Origin: an uncultured Glaciecola sp.
GTDB lineage: Bacteria > Pseudomonadota > Gammaproteobacteria > Enterobacterales > Alteromonadaceae
DNA: 64,000 nt
Assembly (NCBI GenBank): GCA_937125395.1
Contig: CAKZLI010000024.1
Coordinates: forward strand, 62,001-126,000
Reading direction: 5' to 3'
Below the pieces are notes generated by a model. It made no database searches and was not told where the DNA came from. It saw only the letters and a program-made list of their open reading frames with translations. How positions within the stretch are numbered: the first letter of the stretch is position 1; each line of letters begins with the position of its first letter. The position numbers and the translations under genes were made by a program. This document shows positions 9,084 through 17,344 of the stretch, piece after piece.

Positions 9084-10235
9084 CTATTTGTCGGACAGTT
9101 CACCAACGACTGCTTGCACAGCCACTAAGATATCTTCACCAAGTTGAGCACAACGTGGAACAGACCAGCCATAGGCAGCATCCGGCAAATTAGCGTTGTC
9201 TTTAAACGGCATTTCGAGTGTGTAAGCCATGCAATTAAATGCATGTGCTATGGCATTAGACGCCACTGTTAAATTAGCCTCACCCGGTGCATCTTTGGCA
9301 TAGCCGAACACGTCTTGAAACTCAGGCGTTGCAATCAATAATGCTTGTTTGAATGTGTTTTCTAAATGCGCCATACGTGCATCATAATTAGGCACGCCTT
9401 CCGAACCGGCAACAAAGTTATAGGGTAATGCTTCATCACCGTGCAAATCTAAATACATATCGACACCCGTTTGATGCATTTTTTGCAGGACATAATACAC
9501 TTCAGGGCTGTGTTCGATCGACGGTGTTTGCCATTCACGGTTTAAATTCACACCAACCGCATTGGTACGTAAATGTCCTCGAACAGCACCGTCTGGATTC
9601 ATATTTGGCACAACATAAAAAACAACTCGTTCTAGCAATGCACGAGCAAGTCCATCATCTTCATCTAATAATCGTCCAATTATCCCCTCAACGCACCAAG
9701 AGGCCATTGTTTCCCCAGGATGTTGTCGAGCGGTTACCCAAATATTTAATTTGGGCTGACCGTTTGGTTGAGTGCTATTACGATCGCCAATGACTAGCAT
9801 TGACACATCTCTACCATCGATTGTGTCACCTAATAACTCATGTTGGCAATCAAACGCTGTTTGCGCTGTTGCAAGTAGATTCAAGTAACGGTCATAACTG
9901 TAAGGAATAAAGTAAGCAAAGTACATGACGTCATGTTCCGGCGTAACATCAATCACTAACTCATCACCGTTAAACGACGTATCTACTCGAAACCATTCTT
10001 CACGGTCATAACTACATACAGCTTGATACCCTTCCCAGCCTTTGGGATAGGCTGATTTGGCAAGATTTTCAATCACTAAGGTATGATTGACCATTGCTTG
10101 AGAATGTAATCGGAAGTGAAACCATTGATAAAAATCAGCTTGATGATCTGAATTAATCTGTAGACGGATGTTATCGGGGGAAGTGGCGTTAACCACGTGA
10201 ATGTTTCCACTGTCGAACTGATGGCTGATTTTCAT
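9084..10235 (-). CDS. M14-family cytosolic zinc carboxypeptidase
   Basis: A zinc carboxypeptidase of the M14 family, in the subgroup with an N-terminal beta-sandwich domain (cytosolic carboxypeptidase/AGBL-like). Zinc ligands are His172 and Glu175 (in ARQHPGETMASW) and His265 (in YLDLHGDEALPYNF). The general base is the glutamate of YTLEMPFKD near the C-terminus, and NPDGAVRGHLR and NLNREW are family signatures. It has 383 residues and no signal peptide, so it is cytosolic. An AAGGT element precedes the ATG. The physiological substrate of bacterial members is unknown. Its position next to an amino-acid symporter suggests a role in peptide use, which is inference. Confidence 0.88.
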   Translation of the reverse strand: MKISHQFDSGNIHVVNATSPDNIRLQINSDHQADFYQWFHFRLHSQAMVNHTLVIENLAKSAYPKGWEGYQAVCSYDREEWFRVDTSFNGDELVIDVTPEHDVMYFAYFIPYSYDRYLNLLATAQTAFDCQHELLGDTIDGRDVSMLVIGDRNSTQPNGQPKLNIWVTARQHPGETMASWCVEGIIGRLLDEDDGLARALLERVVFYVVPNMNPDGAVRGHLRTNAVGVNLNREWQTPSIEHSPEVYYVLQKMHQTGVDMYLDLHGDEALPYNFVAGSEGVPNYDARMAHLENTFKQALLIATPEFQDVFGYAKDAPGEANLTVASNAIAHAFNCMAYTLEMPFKDNANLPDAAYGWSVPRCAQLGEDILVAVQAVVGELSDK

Positions 10236-10312
10236 GCAATCGTACCTTGTTATTTTTATTATGCGTAATTTACCAATTACTCAGCGTAAATACTAGGTAT
10301 CACAGTAAGTAA

Positions 10313-10855
10313 TTATTCAAATGCAGTGCGTAATTTTAAACCTAATGAGGTCGTATAACCTACCGAGCGACCAACGACTTCGCCTTTCGTCGATAATATA
10401 TAAATACTCGGGTAAGCCGTTACCTTAAAATCACGAATAGTCTGGTTATTGCCAATCAGTACGTCACCTTGTACGCCAACCTCTGCGACAAATTGATGCA
10501 ATGCATCCACATGTTGATAATCGACGCCTATTTTGACCACATGTACTTTATCGGGATCCAAACTATCTACGTTATTGATACTGATGCGACAAATACTGCA
10601 CCAAGGTGCAAATATATACACTAATGTCGGCTTATCTTGGGCTAATAAGCTGCGTGTGTGGCCATCTAGGGTAACAAATTGCGTGTCAGGTAGGGTAATA
10701 GAACCATCTGTAGGCAACATATTGCGTTGTTGAAAAGCGAAAATCGCACCAACCAGTAGACCCACCATGACGATTTCAAAGCCATATGCACGCCACGTTT
10801 TCTTTGAACGCATAGGTTGATTGCCCTGTTCGGGTGAAGCGGGATGCATAGACAT
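10313..10855 (-). CDS. Membrane-anchored thioredoxin-like protein (TlpA/ScsD type)
   Basis: A 180-residue protein with one N-terminal transmembrane helix (about residues 25-41) and a periplasm-facing thioredoxin fold. The redox motif is CSIC (Cys86, Cys89) inside IFAPWCSICR, and the cis-proline is in VTAYPSIYIL. This layout resembles the TlpA/ResA/ScsD group of thiol oxidoreductases. The AAGGA element six bases before the ATG supports the start. It lies downstream of the long GAPDH gene but is separated from it by a terminator. The partner protein is unknown. Confidence 0.85.
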   Translation of the reverse strand: MSMHPASPEQGNQPMRSKKTWRAYGFEIVMVGLLVGAIFAFQQRNMLPTDGSITLPDTQFVTLDGHTRSLLAQDKPTLVYIFAPWCSICRISINNVDSLDPDKVHVVKIGVDYQHVDALHQFVAEVGVQGDVLIGNNQTIRDFKVTAYPSIYILSTKGEVVGRSVGYTTSLGLKLRTAFE

Positions 10856-10869
10856 TACTCGTCCTTAAT

Positions 10870-10896
10870 AAAAAAGCCCAATCAATTGACTGGGCT
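10870..10896 (-). terminator. Terminator downstream of the long-form GAPDH gene
   Basis: On the minus strand the stem AGCCCA/TGGGCT, extended inward by TCAATTGA, is followed by six T residues. It lies between the GAPDH stop and the start of the thioredoxin-like gene, so it separates the two units. Confidence 0.85.
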
Positions 10897-10941
10897 AGTA
10901 ACTATATCAGGTAGCAGATTATAATACACTGCTTTGCCAGA

Positions 10942-12390
10942 TTATGCCTTTGGTAAGCTCGGTGAGGTAATACCGGCCATATCTCGCACCACCCGCATTA
11001 CTTGGCAGCTATAACCAAATTCATTATCGTACCATACATATAGATTCACACGATTCTCAGCCACAATAGTAGCAGTTGAATCGACAATTGACGTCGCTCT
11101 TGCGCCCACCAAATCGCTGGAAACAATTTCGGTAGATTGCGTAAAATCAATTTGATGTTGTAACTCAGAGAATAACGATGTGTATTGTAAGAAGTCATTC
11201 ACTTCTTCTTTGGTCGTCATCCGATCCAAATTTAAGCTCAGTATCGCCATAGAGACATTAGGAGTCGGTACTCGAATTGCATTACCGGTTAACTTACCGG
11301 CCAATTTTGGAAATGCTTTGGCTACCGCAGTCGCCGCACCCGTCTCACTGAGCACCATGTTTAATGGCGCACTGCGCCCACGACGCTCACCTTTATGAAA
11401 GTTATCAATCAAGTTTTGATCATTGGTGTAAGAATGCACCGTCTCAACGTGACCATTGGTGATCCCAAATTTTTCATCTAATGCTTTTAAGACCGGCGTA
11501 ATAGCATTAGTGGTACAGCTCGCAGCTGACATAATCATATCATCAGCAAGAATATCCATGTGATTGACACCGTGAACTATGTTTTTGATATCGCCTTTAC
11601 CGGGTGCTGTTAATAATACTTTTTTGGCACCTTTAGATTGTAAATGTAATCCTAAACCATCGCGATCGCGCCACATACCGGTATTATCCACAACAATAGC
11701 ATCGTTTATACCATATTGAGTATAATCAACTTCTTCTGGACCATTGGCATATATCACTTGAATAAAAGACCCATTAGCCAATAATGCTTTTCGTTCAGTA
11801 TCTACCGTAATACTGCCATTAAAAGCACCGTGGACAGAATCACGACGTAACAAACTAGCGCGTTTTTCTAGATCACCATCACGTCCGCCACGCACAACAA
11901 TAGCACGTAAGCGTAATTTGTTATTCGTCCCTTGACGTTCTATCAGTAATCGAGCTAACAAACGACCAATCCGACCAAACCCATATAACACCACATCTTG
12001 TGGTGCTTGATCATCCGTCTTGGCATAAATCTCAACTAACTCAGTTTGCAAAAACGCCACCAAATCCGTTTGTGATTTACCTCGACCATAATGAAATTCC
12101 CACGCTAATCGACCGACGTCAATTTGTGCAGGAGCCAGTTGCATTGTTGCAAGTAACTCAACGATAGGAAATGATTCTCGTAAACGTAGTTTTTGACCTT
12201 CATGCAAGCGAACGGTGCGATGCGCTTTAATCACATCAATCGCGCTGGCGTTAATTAATGAACGACCGTAGACGGAGATTTCAATTGCGTGATTTCGATA
12301 AAGTTTACCAATTAGTGGCAACATCGTTTCAGCGTATTCCTGACGCTCTTGCCAACTATTTTGCAGATCCTGTTCAACTTGTTGATTCAT
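10942..12390 (-). CDS. Long-form glyceraldehyde-3-phosphate dehydrogenase
   Basis: A GAPDH paralogue of 482 residues, about 150 longer than the classical enzyme. The first 130 residues form a mostly helical extension. The Rossmann motif VLYGFGRIGR is at 134-143, and the catalytic cysteine is Cys292 in SAASCTTN. The substrate-binding region RRGRSAPLN and the C-terminal WYDNEFGYS are conserved, so it should oxidise glyceraldehyde 3-phosphate or run in reverse. Similar long forms occur in vibrios and Shewanella beside a normal GapA. Here the normal gapA is 7 kb away. Cofactor preference and direction cannot be read with confidence. AGGA supports the ATG. Confidence 0.85.
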   Translation of the reverse strand: MNQQVEQDLQNSWQERQEYAETMLPLIGKLYRNHAIEISVYGRSLINASAIDVIKAHRTVRLHEGQKLRLRESFPIVELLATMQLAPAQIDVGRLAWEFHYGRGKSQTDLVAFLQTELVEIYAKTDDQAPQDVVLYGFGRIGRLLARLLIERQGTNNKLRLRAIVVRGGRDGDLEKRASLLRRDSVHGAFNGSITVDTERKALLANGSFIQVIYANGPEEVDYTQYGINDAIVVDNTGMWRDRDGLGLHLQSKGAKKVLLTAPGKGDIKNIVHGVNHMDILADDMIMSAASCTTNAITPVLKALDEKFGITNGHVETVHSYTNDQNLIDNFHKGERRGRSAPLNMVLSETGAATAVAKAFPKLAGKLTGNAIRVPTPNVSMAILSLNLDRMTTKEEVNDFLQYTSLFSELQHQIDFTQSTEIVSSDLVGARATSIVDSTATIVAENRVNLYVWYDNEFGYSCQVMRVVRDMAGITSPSLPKA

Positions 12391-12672
12391 TTTCCTACCT
12401 TTGAATGAGTCTTTTTAAAATAAAGCGGGTGTAGATTATGTGCCTTAAGGGACGTTATGGATATAATCCAAAGGTAGTGTAATGCCCTAAGCAAAGAAAG
12501 CCAAACTGTTGATTTATTACAAAAAAATGACCTATTACAGGCTAAATACTGAAACTGACTGTAGAATTACAACAAGAAGAGGGCTTACTGCCAGTCCCGC
12601 TGAAAATAAGCCTAAATTTAGAAATTGTGTTACCAAACTAAGTGCTGAATATTTTTAAAAAATACGCAATTT

Positions 12673-13068
12673 TTATGCTTTATCATCGTTTTTAAACTGT
12701 AACGATACCGAATTAACACAATATCGCTGTTTGGTCGGTGCAGGTCCGTCTGGAAAAACATGACCTAGATGGGCATCACAGGCTTTACACACGATTTCGG
12801 TACGTACCATTCCATGAGAATTGTCAGCGCGAAACACCACATTATCCTCGCTGGTATGCGCTGAAAATGATGGCCAACCACAGCCAGCATCAAATTTATC
12901 GGAATGACTAAAAAGCTTAGCATCACAACACACACAGTGATAATCACCAGATTCCCAGTGATCATTATATTCTCCGGTAAACGGACGTTCAGTGCCTTTT
13001 TGTTGCGTGACGTAAAAAGCATCACTGGATAAGCGAGAAAGTAAGTCTTGTTTATTTAATTCATTCAT
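12673..13068 (-). CDS. msrB: Peptide-methionine (R)-S-oxide reductase MsrB
   Basis: MsrB reduces the R epimer of methionine sulfoxide in proteins using thioredoxin. The 131-residue protein has the structural zinc cysteines Cys45/Cys48 (CVCC) and Cys94/Cys97 (CKAC), the GCGWPSF motif and the catalytic Cys117 (RYCVNS). The start has GAGGT nine bases upstream. It is the last gene of an apparent malQ-glgB-glgX-msrB operon, 18 bases after glgX. In E. coli msrB is instead next to gapA and yeaD; here those genes also lie near, on the other side of the glucan genes. Confidence 0.95.
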   Translation of the reverse strand: MNELNKQDLLSRLSSDAFYVTQQKGTERPFTGEYNDHWESGDYHCVCCDAKLFSHSDKFDAGCGWPSFSAHTSEDNVVFRADNSHGMVRTEIVCKACDAHLGHVFPDGPAPTKQRYCVNSVSLQFKNDDKA

Positions 13069-13086
13069 AATAAAAAACCTCGTATG

Positions 13087-15123
13087 TTATTGTACTGACC
13101 AGTGCTTTTTAAATAAGACAACAGAGCGATTTGAGATCACAAAATCAGGCTTTGGAATATAATTACCACTGGGCTTAAACTCACACATGCGTGTATCGAG
13201 TAACACTTCCCAGCGAGAGCCATCAGTTAATACTGGTAAACGAAAGATTTCATCACTGTGACTTGCATTAATGCACAGTAACCAATGTTCTGCATCGATC
13301 GGCGGTTCACGCTCAGACACTTCAATCATCTCAACGGCAAACCCTTGTACGTCCGGATGTTCCCAGTCACTATCCCCTTTTTCAGAACCATCGATTTTAT
13401 ACCAATTGACTTGGGCGATGTTGGTCTGCAAAAAATACCCGTCATCATCTAATTGCGCGTTAGTCAAAATACGACTGTTACGTTTGATCGCAATGCAATA
13501 TTGGCAAAAAGATAAAAAATCCTGTTCTGATTTGAGTAAATCCCAATCAAGATAATTCATTGCATTATCCTGACAATACGCATTGTTATTACCAGATTGC
13601 GTTTTGCTGAGTTCATCACCACTTAAAAAGTGCGGTGTACCTTGTGCAAATAACATAGACGCAATGAGATTTCGTTTTTGTCGTTCACGTAAGTTTAGAA
13701 TAATGACATCATTCGTCACTCCCTCCACCCCATAATTAAAGGATAAATTATGGTTATGTCCATCTCGGTTTTGCTCTAGATTAGCTTCATTATGTTTGTC
13801 GTTGTAACTCACAACATCATGTAACGTGAAGCCATCATGTATTGCAATGGGATTGACACTAGTATGAATACTGCGCGACCCTTTATGAAAAATATCTCGG
13901 GAACCAAACATGCGAGTCGCAAATGTGCCAGTAATCCCTTTATCACCGCGCCAAAATGCGCGAGCCGTATCTCTAAATTGGTCATTCACTTCCGCAAATT
14001 GAGCGGGAAAGTTACCTAGTTGATACCCGTAATCGCCGATATCCCAGGGTTCAGCAAGCAAATATCGGTCACGAAGAATGGGGTCTTGGGCCACCGCTTT
14101 AAAAAAGCTAGCGTTCGGCGAGTACGCTCTAGGCTCTCGTCCTAAGCCCGTCGCTAAATCAAATCGAAAACCATCTACACCATAAATCAATACCCAGTGA
14201 CGCATCGCATCTAATACCAGTGACAGTACAAACGGACTGTCCATATTCAGACTATTGCCACAGCCACTATCATTAACATAATCCCCCGTCTCAGCGTCTC
14301 GGGTATAAGCTTCATCTTCACACATTGCACGCAAGTGTAATATCGGTCCATCAGGGCCCGACTCAGCGGTATGATTAAAGACAACATCCAAAATCACTTC
14401 AATACCCGCTTGATGATATTCCTGGACTAAGGTTTGCATCTCAATATGTGCATCATGTTTAGCATAGCGCGGCTCTGGCGCTAACAACGAAACCGGGTTA
14501 TACCCCCAATAATTGGTGAGGCCTTGATCGACAATAAACGGTTCTGGCATAAACGCTAACACCGGCATTAACTGTACCGTCGTGATCCCTAATTGCTTTA
14601 AATGTTCAATAATCGCAGGGTGATATGCCCCAACATAGGTCCCTTTTTCATTATCAGGCACCGCTGGATGTTGCATTGTCATGCTTTTGATGTGCATCTC
14701 ATAGATTATGCGTTGACCAGGGGCAATCGGCATGGTCAAAGGAGCACGATGTAAATCTTGCGTTTTGATTTTGGTTTTGGGATAAAAAAAATGCGAGCCA
14801 TTGCTGTAATGTTCATTGTCCCAATGCCAATTGGTGCTGAGTTCACGGCTGAATGGATCGGAGAAAAACTGTATTTTCTCCGCTTCACCTTCAACTAATT
14901 TGGTGCCATATAAATAACAAAAACCATCCACATTTAACGATAACGTGTCATACCAAACATGACCCTGTCGATACGCAAGGGCTTGCTCATACATGAGTTC
15001 AAGTGTGTCTGGATGATAAATAAAAATAAAACAATTAGTTAATTGCGGTCCGTAAACCGCAAAATTAATATCCGTTTTTAAATAACTACACCCAAAGGGG
15101 AATGGTTTTGCACGAGAAGACAT
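13087..15123 (-). CDS. glgX: Glycogen debranching enzyme GlgX (isoamylase-type)
   Basis: A GH13 family enzyme hydrolysing alpha-1,6 branches of limit dextrins. The 678-residue protein has an N-terminal CBM48-type beta domain and a GH13 barrel. Visible motifs are VFNHTAESG, the nucleophile region VDGFRFDLATGLGR, and the acid/base region LLAEPWDIGDYG. The LSFNYGVEGVTND segment is typical of GlgX/isoamylase. GAGGTGTC precedes the ATG. It lies 19 bases after glgB and 18 bases before msrB in one operon. No glgA, glgC or glgP is present in this window. Confidence 0.94.
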   Translation of the reverse strand: MSSRAKPFPFGCSYLKTDINFAVYGPQLTNCFIFIYHPDTLELMYEQALAYRQGHVWYDTLSLNVDGFCYLYGTKLVEGEAEKIQFFSDPFSRELSTNWHWDNEHYSNGSHFFYPKTKIKTQDLHRAPLTMPIAPGQRIIYEMHIKSMTMQHPAVPDNEKGTYVGAYHPAIIEHLKQLGITTVQLMPVLAFMPEPFIVDQGLTNYWGYNPVSLLAPEPRYAKHDAHIEMQTLVQEYHQAGIEVILDVVFNHTAESGPDGPILHLRAMCEDEAYTRDAETGDYVNDSGCGNSLNMDSPFVLSLVLDAMRHWVLIYGVDGFRFDLATGLGREPRAYSPNASFFKAVAQDPILRDRYLLAEPWDIGDYGYQLGNFPAQFAEVNDQFRDTARAFWRGDKGITGTFATRMFGSRDIFHKGSRSIHTSVNPIAIHDGFTLHDVVSYNDKHNEANLEQNRDGHNHNLSFNYGVEGVTNDVIILNLRERQKRNLIASMLFAQGTPHFLSGDELSKTQSGNNNAYCQDNAMNYLDWDLLKSEQDFLSFCQYCIAIKRNSRILTNAQLDDDGYFLQTNIAQVNWYKIDGSEKGDSDWEHPDVQGFAVEMIEVSEREPPIDAEHWLLCINASHSDEIFRLPVLTDGSRWEVLLDTRMCEFKPSGNYIPKPDFVISNRSVVLFKKHWSVQ

Positions 15124-15142
15124 GACACCTCAAGCTGTAATG

Positions 15143-17317
15143 TTAGGTTATTGAATTCTGGAGAGTCCAAAACATCGTCGACAATGGAGGTAAGGTTAGT
15201 TCAAGACTGCATGCTTTGCCATGACTTACCAATGATTGTGCCAATTGCTGTGGCGCAATCTCAAAACCACTGCCGCCAAATTCATGCGCATCCGTATTCA
15301 ATAGCAACCCATACTGTCCCGACTCCACCCCGACTCTGACGCCTGCAACGGGGATGGGGGTAAAGTTACAAATGACATATACGATTTGACCTGTGGCAGG
15401 ATCTATTCGTTGAAAGGACACAACAGACCGCTCAGCATCATCATGCGTCAACCACGCAAAGCCTGATTGTTCATGGTCACAGGCATGCAACGCCGGATAT
15501 TGTTGATACAGATGATTAAGGGTTTTATATAAGTGCTGGATTTGCTGATGCTTAGGGTAATCTAACAATGCCCAATCTAATTCGCCATCATGATCCCATT
15601 CTTTATACTGAGCAAACTCGTTCCCCATAAAATTGAGTTTTTTACCTGGATGACCATACATAAAGCCAGCATAAGCTCGTAAATTTGCAGCTTGTTGCCA
15701 CTCATCTCCAGGCATTTTTCCTAACAATGAGCCTTTTCCATACACCACTTCATCGTGAGATATGGGCAATACAAAGCTTTCACTAAACGCATATACCATA
15801 CTAAACGTGATGTCGGTATGGTGATAACGGCGATAGGCTGGGTCTTTAGCAATATAATGCAGTGAATCGTGCATCCACCCCATATTCCATTTAAAGCCAA
15901 ACCCTAAGCCACCCTCACTGACCGGACGTGAAACCTGCGCAAAAGACGTCGATTCTTCAGCGATGGTTATGACGTGTGGATGTGCGCTGTATACCGCCTC
16001 ATTGACCCAACGTAATAATGAAATGGCTTCGTAATTATGATTACCACCATCCACATTCGGGATCCACTCCCCCTCATTGCGCGAATAATCCAAGTACAAC
16101 ATAGAGGCTACGGCATCAACTCTCAATCCATCAATGTGAAACTTATCACACCAAAATAAAGCATTAGCCACTAAAAACTGTCTGACTTCGGATTTTCCAA
16201 AATCATAAATACATGAGTTCCAATCAGGATGCCAACCTTTGCGTGGGTCTGCATATTCATACACACAACTCCCATCAAATCGGGCAAGACCATGACCATC
16301 CTCTGGAAAATGTGCCGGCACCCAATCAATAATGACGCCGATATGCGCTTGATGACAAGCATCCACAAAATATTTAAAATCATCCACTGTACCGAATCGG
16401 CTGGTGGGAGCAAATAAGCCAACAGGTTGATAACCCCATGAGCCATCAAACGGATACTCAGAAATAGGCATTAACTCTAGGTGGGTGTAGCCCATTGCAA
16501 CCACATATTCGACTAAATCAACGGCCAATTCACGATAGGTTAGATAGCGGCGCCCATCACTGGGTCGTCGCCACGATGCTAATTGCACCTCATAAATGCT
16601 CATTGCTTGTTGATAAGGTGCGTGGTCAGTTCGATCTACCCATTGACTGTCTTGCCATTGATATGCGGTATGATCGACAACGATTGATGCATGTGATGGA
16701 TACTGTTCCGCACTAAAACCGACAGGGTCTGCTTTATGTGGCAAACTATGACCTTGGCTATCTTTAATAGCATATTTATATTTATGACCGACTTGAGCTT
16801 GTGGGATCACTAACACCCAATAGCCAAAGTCGGTTTTTTGCATTAAATGAACCTGGTCATTCCACAAGTTAAACTCACCAATCACACTAACCGATTGGGC
16901 ATTAGGCGCAAATACAGCAAATCTAACTGCGGCTGCTTGGCTGGCATCATCCAACTCTAAAGTGACGCATTGTGCACCCAATTGTTGATAAATATTTTGC
17001 GGTGCATGATCGACAAAATGAACTGCATGATACGCTTCATCTTTAAAGGCATAGGGGTCAAGTATCGTATACTGAGCAGTATCCGTCGTAATTGATAATT
17101 GATACTGCCGAATTGATTGGACTGTCTTTCCTTCAAATACAGACTGACCTATTGGCTTACAATGACATACTAATGTACCGTCTAAATTGAGTACAGAGAC
17201 GGAGCTGGCACCGGGTAAGTGACTGCGAAATACAGTACCATCGGTGTGCGTAAACGCGCCCAAATCGGCAAATGGATCCGCCGTTTGAGCATGTTGTAAA
17301 TGAGTAAAATCTACCAT
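15143..17317 (-). CDS. glgB: 1,4-alpha-glucan branching enzyme GlgB
   Basis: GlgB forms alpha-1,6 branches in glycogen by cutting and transferring alpha-1,4 chains. The 724-residue length is normal. An N-terminal domain (about 1-110) is followed by a CBM48 domain and a GH13 barrel. Diagnostic motifs are GSWGYQPVGLFAPTSRFG, the nucleophile in DGLRVDAVASMLYLDYSR, the acid/base in TIAEESTS, and the late barrel motif LPISHDEVVYGK. It lies second in the operon, 27 bases after malQ. The ribosome site before its ATG is weak, which suggests coupling to malQ translation. Confidence 0.96.
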   Translation of the reverse strand: MVDFTHLQHAQTADPFADLGAFTHTDGTVFRSHLPGASSVSVLNLDGTLVCHCKPIGQSVFEGKTVQSIRQYQLSITTDTAQYTILDPYAFKDEAYHAVHFVDHAPQNIYQQLGAQCVTLELDDASQAAAVRFAVFAPNAQSVSVIGEFNLWNDQVHLMQKTDFGYWVLVIPQAQVGHKYKYAIKDSQGHSLPHKADPVGFSAEQYPSHASIVVDHTAYQWQDSQWVDRTDHAPYQQAMSIYEVQLASWRRPSDGRRYLTYRELAVDLVEYVVAMGYTHLELMPISEYPFDGSWGYQPVGLFAPTSRFGTVDDFKYFVDACHQAHIGVIIDWVPAHFPEDGHGLARFDGSCVYEYADPRKGWHPDWNSCIYDFGKSEVRQFLVANALFWCDKFHIDGLRVDAVASMLYLDYSRNEGEWIPNVDGGNHNYEAISLLRWVNEAVYSAHPHVITIAEESTSFAQVSRPVSEGGLGFGFKWNMGWMHDSLHYIAKDPAYRRYHHTDITFSMVYAFSESFVLPISHDEVVYGKGSLLGKMPGDEWQQAANLRAYAGFMYGHPGKKLNFMGNEFAQYKEWDHDGELDWALLDYPKHQQIQHLYKTLNHLYQQYPALHACDHEQSGFAWLTHDDAERSVVSFQRIDPATGQIVYVICNFTPIPVAGVRVGVESGQYGLLLNTDAHEFGGSGFEIAPQQLAQSLVSHGKACSLELTLPPLSTMFWTLQNSIT

Positions 17318-17344
17318 GAAAAAATGTAATCCTTTAAGTCGTAA

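Noticed and set aside
12391..12672. Small RNA gene in the gap between msrB and the long GAPDH
   Set aside because: There are short inverted repeats (GGCTT/AAGCC) and A/T-only stems, but no promoter plus terminator pair could be made out.
12765..13025. Hydrophobic 86-codon open frame on the minus strand
   Set aside because: It lies wholly inside msrB in another frame. The msrB zinc and catalytic cysteines prove the other frame is real.
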